Source: DAINPP01 sp036743375 (GTDB lineage Bacteria; Thermotogota; Thermotogae; MWEM01). From it: a stretch of DNA of 31,993 nt. The notes beneath the pieces are model-generated. The model saw only the letters and a program-made list of their open reading frames with translations, was not told the origin of the DNA and did no database searches. The position numbers were made by a program, and so were the translations under genes. Location: the NCBI GenBank assembly GCA_036743375.1, contig DAINPP010000036.1, forward strand, positions 1 through 31,993, read 5' to 3'. This document shows positions 17,801 to 24,376 of the stretch, one piece after another; the stretch's first letter is position 1; every line of letters starts with the position of its first letter.

Positions 17801-18583
17801 ATACCGGTCTTCCCCGGATCAAACTGTGAATATGATACAGCAGCCGCCTTTGAGAGAGCCGGTGCCGATGTCAGCATGAAGATCTTCAGAAACCTGAACA
17901 TCGATGCCATCCATGACGCTTCCGAACAGTTTGTAAGAGAGATAGAGAGCTCGCAGATTCTCATGATCCCCGGTGGTTTCAGCGCCGGAGATGAACCGGA
18001 TGGTTCGGGAAAATTCATCTCAGCCGTTCTCAGACACGAAAAGATCAAAGAGGCAATCATGAACCTCCTCAAACGAAATGATGGACTCATCCTCGGCATC
18101 TGTAACGGATTCCAGGCATTGATCCGACTCGGACTTCTGCCTTACGGGGAATATCGGACACCGGATGAATCCCTTCCGACACTGACATACAACAAAATCG
18201 GACGACACATCTCTTCTATCGTCAACACCAGAGTCATCTCACTGAATTCCCCCTGGTTCGACGATTCACAGCTCAACACCGTTTACAAGGTTCCCATTTC
18301 TCATACGGAGGGGCGATTCTACTGCAGTGATAAGATGTTTGAACAGCTGAACAGGAACGGACAGATTGCAACCTGTTACTGTGATGAAGAGGGGACTATT
18401 TCTGAATACTCGCTGTCAAATCCGAACGGTTCGACCGCCTCTATCGAGGGAATCATGAGTCCAGACGGAAAGATCCTTGGAAAGATGGGACATAATGAAA
18501 GGGTACGCAATAATCTTTATCAGAATATACCGGATGTCGAACTGCACAATATCTTCAGAAATGGCGTCAGATATTTTCTCTGA
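14825..18583 (+). CDS. purL: Phosphoribosylformylglycinamidine synthase, single-chain
   Basis: 1252 residues: the long one-polypeptide FGAM synthase, which replaces the separate PurS, PurL and PurQ chains of Bacillus or Thermotoga. It is the roughly 1250-residue form common in clostridia, spirochaetes and fusobacteria rather than the 1290-residue proteobacterial form. The N-terminal PurS-like part is followed by the synthase core: SDHCRHTTF near residue 222, NETHNHPTEIEPFGGA near 325 and later GGKDSMSG. The glutaminase (class I GATase) domain starts near residue 987 with FPGSNCEYD. Its nucleophile is C1093 in GICNGFQ, with H1160 and E1162 in HTEGRF. It makes FGAM from FGAR, glutamine and ATP. 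Start overlaps purB by four bases, with GGAG upstream; terminator follows. Confidence 0.96.
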   Translation: MSGIFRVYVQKKDGFAVEAAHLLEDLKTNLGLVTLDSLSILNRYDLTGIKEEDVRKVTDLILSDPVVDDVHYETYDFTNYDFHFGSQYLPGQFDQRADSTEQCIKIILNDSNPIVRSAHIYCFKGTLTEREMEKIQKYIINPVDSRPATMEIPETLELRTEIPQEVEFLKGFTEFSEDAIKKFHLEHSLAMSVEDLLFCQEYFRKENRDPSITEIRVIDTYWSDHCRHTTFSTRLTDVEFEETRYGKFMGEVFEDFKRDFTGYYPNGRDLTLMDMATLRTKIELRDGNLDDMIVSDEINACTIEVDVQTSKGTIPYNLLFKNETHNHPTEIEPFGGAATCLGGAIRDPLSGRAYVYQSMRITGSADPRQKVEDTISGKLPQRKITTQAAQGFSAYGNQIGLATGQVKEYYNKGYTAKRMECGAVIGAVPSENVKRENPAAGDIVLLIGGATGRDGCGGATGSSKSHDSSSLEQCGAEVQKGNPPTERKLQRLFRNPEISKRIKKCNDFGAGGVSVAIGELADGLEINLNTVPKKYMGLDGTELAISESQERMAVVIDPKDHEIFRQISAEENLDCTLVATVTDKGRLQMEWNHLKIVDLSREFLDTNGVRQEQSVEVESPEALRSFFNPKSSMDIMFELEKQLGDLNLCSQKGLGERFDSTIGTGTVLFPFAGHLQKTPADVMAATIPVQDSEADIKTVSLMAHGFDPEISSWSPFHGAVYAILHSCSKLVAAGADLKQIRLSLQEFFESLRKDPVRWGRPFSALLGAYWIQKALNYPAIGGKDSMSGSFNDIDVPPTLISFAVGITDIGTVCSNELKAAGHTLVYIKNETDMNDMPVVSSLKNNFETVHALIKDGKVCSCSTTDKNGLLPLLTINAFGNRIGFEISEDVSDELFRTVPGSFIVECSKDTAAVLSAKGAIIIGTTNDEEKVKYMDEAKLIEELEMVWEMPLEEIFPLTEESDEDRSHQILIHSEQRKVGKCNLSTGKKPKVFIPVFPGSNCEYDTAAAFERAGADVSMKIFRNLNIDAIHDASEQFVREIESSQILMIPGGFSAGDEPDGSGKFISAVLRHEKIKEAIMNLLKRNDGLILGICNGFQALIRLGLLPYGEYRTPDESLPTLTYNKIGRHISSIVNTRVISLNSPWFDDSQLNTVYKVPISHTEGRFYCSDKMFEQLNRNGQIATCYCDEEGTISEYSLSNPNGSTASIEGIMSPDGKILGKMGHNERVRNNLYQNIPDVELHNIFRNGVRYFL

Positions 18584-18604
18584 TCAGCCTTACATATTAC
18601 CGTA

Positions 18605-18632
18605 AAGGGCGGAATATTTCCGCCCTTTTTTA
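18605..18632 (+). terminator. Intrinsic terminator of purB-purL
   Basis: Stem AAGGGCGGAA (18605-18614) / TTCCGCCCTT (18618-18627) followed by a T-run. Its end touches the stop codon of the converging lipoprotein gene. Confidence 0.92.
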
Positions 18633-19862
18633 TTCGTTCAGCCCCTCTATCCATGCAAATGCCAGAATTAAAGCGGGGATATAGGATTCCACGTGCTTTC
18701 CCTCCGGCAGTTCTATGTAGTTCACCACCGCCCCCTGAGAGTCATAATACGCCTTTGCCGTTCTTGAATTCTCAACGGGAACCGCCTCATCCCCCGCCGA
18801 ATGAATCATCAGAATGGGGACTTCAGGTACCCATGTGTTGTACAGATCGTTGCATCTGAGCTTATAATTCATCTGCGAAGATATCGTGTTCAGCCTTTCA
18901 AACACATAATCCGTAAAGATTTCATCCGGTTTGCCAACGCCGTTCCCCGGAAGGACCGCCTTGACATCTTCTGAAGTATGCTCGCCATCAAACAACGGAA
19001 CCAGTTCTGTGTCGTAGGGGGGAATAAGAACATCGGATGGGGAGTCAAAGATATGATAAACCTCATAATAACCAAACATCATGTAGGAAAGAAATTCAAG
19101 ATGATCGTATACGGCATCTGATGTCACGATGGATTTCATGACTTGTGACATGTTGTAAGGCCCTGCCATCGGAACGGTTCCGGTTATCGTAAATTCGGAA
19201 TTGTTCTGAATCAGTTTGCTTGCCGCCATCGTGGCATACCCGCCTTCTGAATACCCGGCAAGAAACAGTTTGGCGTTCCAGGTATAATAAGCCGGTTTCT
19301 GTTCAAGAAAGGCCTTGCCCGCTCTGATTATATCCAGAACCGAATAGGCGATGGAGAATTCGTCACAGAAGGGATGAAAAGTGGAGATATCCACTCCAAG
19401 CCCACCATAATCCGGCATGAATGTGGCATAACCAAGACCAGCCGCAAGGATTCCCGTGAGATCTTCCGGATTATCTGCCGCAATATCGTTCGGGTCAAAA
19501 AAGGAAGGGGATTGTTGACGACTGAAGATGGTTCCATGCTGAATAGCAAGTATCGGCACTTCGAGAGGACCCCTTGCCGAACTAACATCTGAATAAGGCA
19601 ACAGGATAAGACCGGACTGTATTGATTTTCTCTTATCCGGACCGACCGTCTCATACGTTATTCTGTAAGTATGCACATCATAAAGCAGCGTGAGGTTTAC
19701 GCCCGCAAGATCCACGATCGCCTGAAGAACCTCTTTACTCATCACATCCGGTTCAGAAACAGATACAACCCGGCCATGCTGTATGGGTTTTATTACAAAA
19801 AAACAGCCACTCAATAAAAATACAATCAGAAAAACAACCGCAAGAACTTTCAGCGTTCTCAT
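18630..19862 (-). CDS. Lipoprotein alpha/beta hydrolase (secretory-lipase-like)
   Basis: 410 residues. A lipoprotein signal peptide ends in the lipobox LLSG-C20, so the protein is predicted to be lipid-anchored in a membrane and to face the periplasm or outside. The remainder is an alpha/beta hydrolase: nucleophile S205 in GYSEGG, probable acid D358 in HSAGDEAVP, and histidine H390 in GKHVES. HG at 109-110 could form the oxyanion hole. Layout and spacing resemble the secretory lipase/esterase group, so an ester or similar substrate is likely, but peptidase activity cannot be excluded. GGGGAG stands seven bases before the ATG. A -10 with extended TG lies upstream (19926-19934). Tail-to-tail with purL. 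Confidence 0.85.
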   Translation of the reverse strand: MRTLKVLAVVFLIVFLLSGCFFVIKPIQHGRVVSVSEPDVMSKEVLQAIVDLAGVNLTLLYDVHTYRITYETVGPDKRKSIQSGLILLPYSDVSSARGPLEVPILAIQHGTIFSRQQSPSFFDPNDIAADNPEDLTGILAAGLGYATFMPDYGGLGVDISTFHPFCDEFSIAYSVLDIIRAGKAFLEQKPAYYTWNAKLFLAGYSEGGYATMAASKLIQNNSEFTITGTVPMAGPYNMSQVMKSIVTSDAVYDHLEFLSYMMFGYYEVYHIFDSPSDVLIPPYDTELVPLFDGEHTSEDVKAVLPGNGVGKPDEIFTDYVFERLNTISSQMNYKLRCNDLYNTWVPEVPILMIHSAGDEAVPVENSRTAKAYYDSQGAVVNYIELPEGKHVESYIPALILAFAWIEGLNE

Positions 19863-19925
19863 TTGTACACTCCCCTTCGCATGTATTTATCTATCATCTT
19901 CATGAATTTTCATATTAAACATCAC

Positions 19926-19934
19926 ATTATAGCA
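19926..19934 (-). promoter_or_regulatory. Extended -10 promoter of the lipoprotein hydrolase gene
   Basis: Minus-strand TGCTATAAT, about 65 bases before the ATG. No good -35, which is common when the TGn extension is present. The rest of the gap 19863-20026 shows no gene and no clear terminator for the gene above. Confidence 0.5.
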
Positions 19935-20026
19935 TAATCTTAATCGTTTTATTTTTCAACTGAATAACCGGAGATACGCCCTTTGTCACAGATGAGCAAC
20001 CCCGGCTTTATTATTATATTGATTGT

Positions 20027-20479
20027 TCACTGGATTAAAATACTGTATTCCCTGACACCTTCAACCGTATCGGCATTGATCCGGATGGTATACCTGTTTC
20101 GTCTGAGAACGACCTCTTTCTGATCGGAATACATCAAATCCGTTACCTTTGCAGAAACCTCGGCTACACCGCCCGGATAAAACCGCAGCGTGTTCCCAAG
20201 CCATTTATCCATCACGGTGAAGGCATAGAGATTTTCTGAAACGACCGAAGAGATCTGAAAATAAAACCGGGTACTGTCAACGTTGCTCTTCTGACCCGTT
20301 ATCTCAAGATCTATAAGCCAGAACTCACCATAATAGACTGTATCACCGAAAACGTTCTTCATCTCCATTTTAAAATCTTTCGTCAGCCCCTGCATGATAT
20401 CATCATAACTCACTCCAAGTCCGGCAAAAAGCATTACTCCCGCAAACAGCAGTAAAAACGCCAAAATATTTCTTCTCAT
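20027..20479 (-). CDS. Small exported protein of unknown function
   Basis: 150 residues; I do not recognise the family. An N-terminal signal sequence (RRNILAFLLLFAGVMLFAG, residues 2-20) has a likely signal peptidase I site after LFA or FAG, with no lipobox cysteine, so a soluble periplasmic or secreted product is expected. The mature part of about 130 residues is rich in beta-prone stretches (YYGEFWLIDLEI, RFYFQISSVV, YTIRINAD) and has no cysteine, which suggests a small beta-sandwich. AGGAGG nine bases before the ATG supports the start, and an extended -10 lies at 20537-20545. It is upstream of, and in the same direction as, the lipoprotein hydrolase, but that gene has its own promoter. Confidence 0.8.
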   Translation of the reverse strand: MRRNILAFLLLFAGVMLFAGLGVSYDDIMQGLTKDFKMEMKNVFGDTVYYGEFWLIDLEITGQKSNVDSTRFYFQISSVVSENLYAFTVMDKWLGNTLRFYPGGVAEVSAKVTDLMYSDQKEVVLRRNRYTIRINADTVEGVREYSILIQ

Positions 20480-20536
20480 GATACAGGACCTCCTCTGAAG
20501 GTAGAAAAAACTATTTTATTTTGCAACGATTTTTTT

Positions 20537-20545
20537 ATTATAGCA
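20537..20545 (-). promoter_or_regulatory. Extended -10 promoter of the small exported protein gene
   Basis: Minus-strand TGCTATAAT, 58 bases before the ATG, with a T-rich, poor -35. The same nine bases occur at the promoter of the lipoprotein hydrolase. Confidence 0.55.
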
Positions 20546-20711
20546 CAGAGTGAATACTTCAAAAATAGAAGAAAAACTGGTTCTCCAAATCTACAGAATT
20601 TGTTTATAAATAACTACTGTCTCATATTATTCGTTCTGAGATATCTTATGATGTAATAGATTTCCCCCATTTGATTCTGCTCACAGGCAGCAAAACGCTT
20701 TCAACTTTCAC

Positions 20712-20740
20712 TTTACATCATATATTTTCTGTGTTACAAT
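20712..20740 (+). promoter_or_regulatory. Sigma-70-type promoter upstream of the hicA remnant and hicB
   Basis: TTTACA (20712-20717), 17 bases, TACAAT (20735-20740): five of six matches in each box with ideal spacing. It would give a transcript running through the hicA remnant into hicB. The remaining stretch 20546-20711 holds no gene that I can see. Confidence 0.6.
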
Positions 20741-20909
20741 GTACGCAAAGCAAAAAGAGTTCAAGATAATAGAAAAAGTACTTTCACTGATTTTTGGTTA
20801 ATGGGGAAGCGTATTATACATCCAAAACACTATGAAAGCAAAATACGGAGTTATTTTCAAATCTGATTTATTCCCGCATGGACTGTCATTCATTCGTGCA
20901 GGTTTTTGA
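20739..20909 (+). pseudogene. Probable decayed hicA (mRNA interferase toxin) remnant
   Basis: One frame of 56 codons from 20739 to a TGA at 20907-20909 has a single internal stop (TAA, 20799-20801). Its translation begins KQKEFKIIEK, like the first helix of HicA (KQKELIKILEK). It then has GS-x-x-Y after the stop, where HicA has G-S-H-x-x-Y, and ends GLSFIRAGF, like HicA's GTLxSIIRQAGF. It ends 15 bases before the hicB start, the place hicA occupies in hicAB operons, and its size matches hicA. The essential histidine after GS is replaced by valine. The similarity is my reading by eye and could be chance; profile comparison is needed. Confidence 0.4.
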
Positions 20910-20924
20910 TATGGAGGCAAAAAT

Positions 20925-21335
20925 ATGAAAGAGAAAAACTGGTATGCTTACATCGCCGTATTTAATCGTGAAAATGATGGGATTAATATTTTCTTTCCCG
21001 ATATCCCGGGATGTTTTTCCTGTGCGGAAACAATCGAAGAGGCGATCATAAACGCCAAAGAAGTGATGGGTCTTCATCTTTACAGCCTGCTGAAAGATGG
21101 CGATGAGATCCCCGAACCTTCGGCATTAAAAGCACTCGAACTCGGTAGAAACGATATTCCCTATCTGGTAGATATATACATGCCGGAATTTAAGGCCGCG
21201 ATTAAAGAAGTTTATGTGAAGAAAACCCTGACTTTCCCATCAAGCCTTGCCAATAAGGTAAAAAAGGATGGAATGAACTTTCCAAAGATTTTGAGAGAAG
21301 CAATTGAGGTGTATTTGGAAAAGGATGCCAAATGA
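20925..21335 (+). CDS. hicB: HicB-family antitoxin, apparently without a working HicA partner
   Basis: 136 residues. The N-terminal half is the partial RNase-H fold of HicB: YIAVFNRENDGINIFFPDIPG (7-27) and then SCAETIEEAIINAKEVM. The C-terminal part, KKTLTFPSSLANKVKKDGMNFP (99-120) with the following helix, matches the DNA-binding ribbon-helix-helix type tail that autoregulates the operon. HicB normally binds and neutralises the HicA RNase. No intact HicA reading frame is adjacent on either side; only a likely remnant precedes it. It may persist as a stand-alone repressor or as an antidote to HicA elsewhere. GGAGG (20913-20917) sits seven bases before the ATG. Confidence 0.9.
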   Translation: MKEKNWYAYIAVFNRENDGINIFFPDIPGCFSCAETIEEAIINAKEVMGLHLYSLLKDGDEIPEPSALKALELGRNDIPYLVDIYMPEFKAAIKEVYVKKTLTFPSSLANKVKKDGMNFPKILREAIEVYLEKDAK

Positions 21336-21381
21336 AGCAAGAATAAAAAAAGGATCCTTCCGGATTTGAGGATATAAAACA

Positions 21382-21411
21382 AAAACCCCCGAAATTTCTT
21401 TCGGGGGTTTT
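21382..21411. terminator. Bidirectional terminator between hicB and tRNA-Asn
   Basis: Stem AAAACCCCCGAAA (21382-21394) / TTTCGGGGGTTTT (21399-21411). It ends both the plus-strand hicB transcript and the minus-strand tRNA transcript; on the minus strand the hairpin is followed by TTTTTGTTTT. Confidence 0.92.
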
Positions 21412-21413
21412 GA

Positions 21414-21489
21414 TGGCTCCTGCGGAGGGACTCGAACCCCCAACCCTGCGGTTAACAGCCGCATGCTCTACCGATTGAGCTACGCAGGA
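21414..21489 (-). tRNA. tRNA-Asn (anticodon GTT)
   Basis: A complete cloverleaf of 76 nt. The acceptor stem TCCTGCG pairs with CGCAGGA, the D arm is GCTC...GAGC, the anticodon arm is TGCGG-CTGTTAA-CCGCA with anticodon GTT, and the T arm has loop TTCGAGT. The CCA end is encoded in the DNA (21414-21416). The terminator at 21382-21411 follows at once. No second tRNA is adjacent, and I see no duplicated 3' end that would mark an integration site. Confidence 0.97.
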
Positions 21490-21644
21490 TCACCTTCAAC
21501 GGAAAGCATTTTATCAGGTTTTTAAAGATATTTCAAGGTCAATTAAGTAACGATACGTTTAATATCCTCTTTAACTGAGAGATTCGAATGTTTCTGTTAA
21601 GAAGATCACAACAAAGAAGAATGTGCAATCGTACTCAAATCTGT

Positions 21645-21650
21645 TATAAT
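21645..21650 (+). promoter_or_regulatory. -10 element of the racemase gene
   Basis: Consensus TATAAT; the -35 (TGTGCA, 21622-21627) is poor. It implies a leader of only about 15 nt, just enough for the AAAGGGGGGA ribosome site, and so supports the TTG start at 21672 over any start further upstream. Confidence 0.55.
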
Positions 21651-21671
21651 AGGGTAAAGGGGGGGATTTTC

Positions 21672-22718
21672 TTGATTTATCCCAAGTTAAAGATCTATAT
21701 TGAAAAAATAAAGCAAAATGCGGAATTCCTTAAAAATCTGTGTGATAAGCAGGGAGTTCAGATAGCCGCGGTCACAAAAGTTGTCTGCGGTAATCCGGAT
21801 ATAGCAAGAGAGATTCTCGGAACGGGGATACAGATGATAGGAGATTCACGGATGCAAAACATTCTGCGGATGAGCGATGCCGGAATAGAGGCGGATATGC
21901 TACTGGTTCGCATACCCATGATCTCGGAGATCGATGAACTGGTGGACAACGTGGATTATTGTCTGATTTCAGAAAAAAAGACGATGGAAGAAATCATGAA
22001 ACGAAAGGGGAAAAGAAAAACTAAATTCATTTATATGGTAGATGTAGGGGATCTCAGAGAGGGAATCTGGTTTGAGCAGGCTCATGAACATATCCGCGAG
22101 GCCTTTCGGATAGCCGGCAACCGTCTGGTAGGTATCGGCACAAACTTCGGTTGTTTTGGTGGAGTCATCCCAACCGTCGAAAATAATGAAAGACTGCTCG
22201 ATATCGCAAAAGAATACGATTTCAGGATCATTTCTACCGGAAATACTTCTGCAATCCCGTTAATAGAAAACAAGACACTGCCCTCAGCCGTTAATCACTT
22301 CAGGCTCGGAGAGTCCATCATGCTCGGGAGTGATGCAACGGGCAGCCGTACAATTCCCGGAACTCATCAGGACACCTTCATTCTTGATTGTGAAGTTGTA
22401 GAATACGATATAAAACCATCCGTCCCACTCGGCAAGACAGGTCGCGATGCCTTTGGAGGTGCACCTAAATTTGAGGATAAAGGCCTCAGAAAGCGTGTCA
22501 TTCTTGCGATCGGCGGGCAGGACATCAATCCGAAAGGACTTTATCCACTCGATAAGCGGATGGAGGTTCTGCATGCCAGCAGTGATCACACGATCGTGGA
22601 CGTCACAGCCTGTGAAAGGGAGTTTGAACCAGGCGATGTCATCAGCTTTAAATTATCTTACAGTGCTCTTTTACATGCGATGACTTCTGAGTATGTATTA
22701 AAAGAATTTGTGGTATAA
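21672..22718 (+). CDS. PLP-dependent alanine/ornithine racemase-family enzyme
   Basis: 348 residues from the TTG at 21672, which follows AAAGGGGGGATTTTC. The frame is open upstream, but the -10 at 21645 lies inside it. The N-terminus IYPKLKIYIEKIKQNAEFL is the standard start of the fold-type III alanine racemase family. The catalytic PLP lysine is K36 in AAVTKVVCG. Later motifs include GTNFGC, STGNTSAIPL, the basic-phosphate loop region HFRLGESIMLG, and HASSDHTIVD. This pattern matches the alanine/ornithine racemase subgroup (Orr-like) better than biosynthetic Alr, so ornithine, lysine or another D-amino acid is as likely as D-alanine. The promoter of the next gene overlaps its last codon and stop. 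Confidence 0.87.
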   Translation: MIYPKLKIYIEKIKQNAEFLKNLCDKQGVQIAAVTKVVCGNPDIAREILGTGIQMIGDSRMQNILRMSDAGIEADMLLVRIPMISEIDELVDNVDYCLISEKKTMEEIMKRKGKRKTKFIYMVDVGDLREGIWFEQAHEHIREAFRIAGNRLVGIGTNFGCFGGVIPTVENNERLLDIAKEYDFRIISTGNTSAIPLIENKTLPSAVNHFRLGESIMLGSDATGSRTIPGTHQDTFILDCEVVEYDIKPSVPLGKTGRDAFGGAPKFEDKGLRKRVILAIGGQDINPKGLYPLDKRMEVLHASSDHTIVDVTACEREFEPGDVISFKLSYSALLHAMTSEYVLKEFVV

Positions 22719-22719
22719 T
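22711..22719 (+). promoter_or_regulatory. Extended -10 promoter of the Omp-alpha-like gene
   Basis: TGGTATAAT at the very end of the racemase gene (TAA stop inside the box), 48 bases before the downstream ATG. No clear -35. It would allow strong separate expression of the envelope protein. Confidence 0.6.
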
Positions 22720-22766
22720 TACTCTGGAATAAGCGGTTTTATTAATTGAAAGGGGGAGTTTCTCAT

Positions 22767-23924
22767 ATGAAGAAATTAGTTTTAACGATTGTTATCGTCT
22801 TGTGCATGGGGGTTATGGCACTCGGACAGGTTCCATTTGCAGATGTTCCACCAAATCACTGGGCATACGAAGCCGTACAGTATTTGGTAGAGGCAGGAAT
22901 TGTTGCTGGAATGGCAGATGGTACTTATCAGGGAAAAAAGCCGCATACGAGATACCAGGTTGCTACTTATCTTTACAGAGCGGTAGAATACCTCAAATCA
23001 TCACTTCCTTACGTCAAGGCCGAGGACATGGCAGGTTTCACAAGAGATCTCGACAGCATGAGATCGCTCGTCGATTCAGTAGCACAGAATGCTGAAAACA
23101 TCGGAAGCCAGTATGCAAAGCTTCAGGCACAGCTCAACAACATGCAGGGTGATTCAGGAGAAGTTAGCTCATTAAAGACAACTTTGGCATCACACGATTC
23201 AAGGCTTATGACACTTGAGAACAACGTAAGCTCTGTTAAAAGCAGCGTTAGTTCTATTCAGGGAACGGTCTCCGGACTTTCCAGCAAGGTTTCAAGTCTT
23301 GAAACACAGATCAGAGGATTCGATTCCGATATTGCAAGTGTAAAGAACAGCGTTCTCACCATGAATCAGAATTTCTCAGATTACGACAGAAGAGTAAAAT
23401 CCGTGGAAAGTCTTCTTGGCGGTGTAAACGTTCTTGAACTCAAGAGCAGTGTATCAAAGAACACCGATTCCGTCACGATGATGAGCGGAACGATTTCAGG
23501 AATTCAGTCAGATGTCAGCTCACTTGAAAACGCTGTAAGTTCAAATTCTTCAAGACTCGGGACGCTTGAATCATCACTTTCAGCACAGAAACTTCAGGTC
23601 AGCAACATGACAAAGAGTTTTGATTCACTCGGAACTCAGATTGAAAACATGTCAGCGGATTACGAAAGCTTCAAGGGAGACATTCTTCCCAAGGTTTCAA
23701 AGAACAGTTCAGACATTCTTACAAACTCAAGAAGAATCCAGGAACTCGATCTTAAGATCGATGCGACCGCAACGGAACTCGACGGAAAACTCGGACTGCC
23801 AACATGGCTTGGTGTCGGCGGGGTTGTTCTCGGGGCTGCCGGTGTTGGTGTTGGAATCTACGCCCTTGTTTACGCTCAGAGCTTAAACAGCAAACTTGAT
23901 ACTTATATAAACGAAGGTCAGTAA
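22767..23924 (+). CDS. SLH-coiled-coil outer-membrane tether, Omp-alpha-like
   Basis: 385 residues from the ATG at 22767, eight bases after GGGGGAG; an in-frame TTG at 22746 is rejected. Signal peptide 1-20 with cleavage after ALG. One SLH domain (23-75) has FADVPPNHWAYEAV, the GIVAGMADGTYQG turn and TRYQ. A long Ser/Val/Leu-rich parallel coiled coil (about 92-342) contains repeats such as SVSSIQGTVSGLSSKVSSLE (160-179). One C-terminal membrane helix (about 345-370) is followed by a short polar tail. This order matches Omp-alpha of Thermotoga maritima (about 400 residues), a rod that links the cell wall polymer to the outer membrane. There is no beta-barrel. Codon choice and strong promoter and terminator suggest high expression. 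Function is inferred from architecture. Confidence 0.85.
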   Translation: MKKLVLTIVIVLCMGVMALGQVPFADVPPNHWAYEAVQYLVEAGIVAGMADGTYQGKKPHTRYQVATYLYRAVEYLKSSLPYVKAEDMAGFTRDLDSMRSLVDSVAQNAENIGSQYAKLQAQLNNMQGDSGEVSSLKTTLASHDSRLMTLENNVSSVKSSVSSIQGTVSGLSSKVSSLETQIRGFDSDIASVKNSVLTMNQNFSDYDRRVKSVESLLGGVNVLELKSSVSKNTDSVTMMSGTISGIQSDVSSLENAVSSNSSRLGTLESSLSAQKLQVSNMTKSFDSLGTQIENMSADYESFKGDILPKVSKNSSDILTNSRRIQELDLKIDATATELDGKLGLPTWLGVGGVVLGAAGVGVGIYALVYAQSLNSKLDTYINEGQ

Positions 23925-23949
23925 GTCTCGTTATATAGGTATATCAGAT

Positions 23950-23990
23950 AAAAAAGGCATACAGGATCCTGTATGCCTTTTTTTCTTTTT
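23950..23990 (+). terminator. Intrinsic terminator of the Omp-alpha-like gene
   Basis: Perfect inverted repeat AAAAAAGGCATACAGGA / TCCTGTATGCCTTTTTT (23950-23983), followed by TTCTTTTT. Confidence 0.95.
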
Positions 23991-24020
23991 GATACGTTTC
24001 CTCAAGTGTTAATCCAAGAG

Positions 24021-24040
24021 GTTTCACAGAAGTTTCACAG
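24021..24040. repeat. Two GTTTCACAG direct repeats, 11-bp period
   Basis: GTTTCACAG at 24021-24029 and 24032-24040. One helical turn apart, as for a dimer or tandem protein-binding site; the function is unknown. Confidence 0.4.
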
Positions 24041-24067
24041 GGAATCAAAGGCTTAAACTTTTCCAGA

Positions 24068-24104
24068 CAACAAAAAACCACTGCCAAGCAGTGGTTTTTT
24101 GTTG
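24068..24104 (-). terminator. Intrinsic terminator in the gap between the Omp-alpha-like and GH4 genes
   Basis: CAACAAAAAACCACTGC (24068-24084) pairs with GCAGTGGTTTTTTGTTG (24088-24104). No annotated gene ends here on either strand. It could close a minus-strand small transcript or be a back-up terminator on the plus strand. Confidence 0.75.
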
Positions 24105-24177
24105 TTGCATCCCCATGTTCCGTGTGTAATCGTTTCAAGAAAGTTTTCTGTTGTTTCCAATCTAATCAGGTCATTCG

Positions 24178-24217
24178 TTTTATCAAGTCGTTGTTTTATT
24201 TTATCAAGTCGTTGTTT
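24178..24217. repeat. 19-bp tandem direct repeat
   Basis: TTTTATCAAGTCGTTGTTT occurs at 24178-24196 and again at 24199-24217, separated by TA, a 21-bp period. It lies in non-coding DNA. Confidence 0.85.
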
Positions 24218-24319
24218 CTCATCTCATCGTGTCTTCTTCGTTCTTCGTATATATGATACGATATTGAGCATGCTTGAAGTCAACACTAAAAAAACTCAAA
24301 ATTCTGTAAAGAAATAATA

Positions 24320-24343
24320 AAACGTCGGGTATACCCGACGTTT
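24320..24343 (-). terminator. Terminator of the sugar kinase-GH4 operon
   Basis: A perfect 24-base palindrome with arms AAACGTCGGGTA / TACCCGACGTTT. On the minus strand it is followed by a T-rich run (TTTTATTATTTC). A smaller hairpin AATTATGC-ACAA-GCATAATT (24353-24372) lies between it and the GH4 stop codon. Confidence 0.8.
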
Positions 24344-24376
24344 ACTTTTGTGAATTATGCACAAGCATAATTTATT

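Larger units (their letters stand above)
24068..24246 (-). ncRNA. Possible small RNA, minus strand
   Basis: A minus-strand TTGACT (24278-24283) and TATCAT (24253-24258), with a long 19-base spacer, could start a transcript near 24246 that ends at the terminator 24068-24104, about 180 nt. The frame inside lacks a start codon with a ribosome site, although it stays open (DEKQRLDKIKQRLDK region). The spacer is not ideal and there is no comparative support. Confidence 0.2.

Noticed and set aside
21414..21489. tRNA-Asn as an integration site of a mobile element
   Set aside because: No duplicated tRNA end, integrase or phage-like gene was found on either side in the window.
22767..23924. Calling the SLH protein a surface S-layer protein
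   Set aside because: It has a single SLH domain, a long coiled coil and a C-terminal membrane helix, which fits an outer-membrane tether rather than a paracrystalline S-layer subunit.
23944..24138. Minus-strand 64-codon frame
   Set aside because: It reads through two perfect terminator hairpins, which is not compatible with a real gene.
24178..24217. Start of a CRISPR array
   Set aside because: Only two copies with a 2-base gap; there are no spacers of 30-40 bases and no cas genes.
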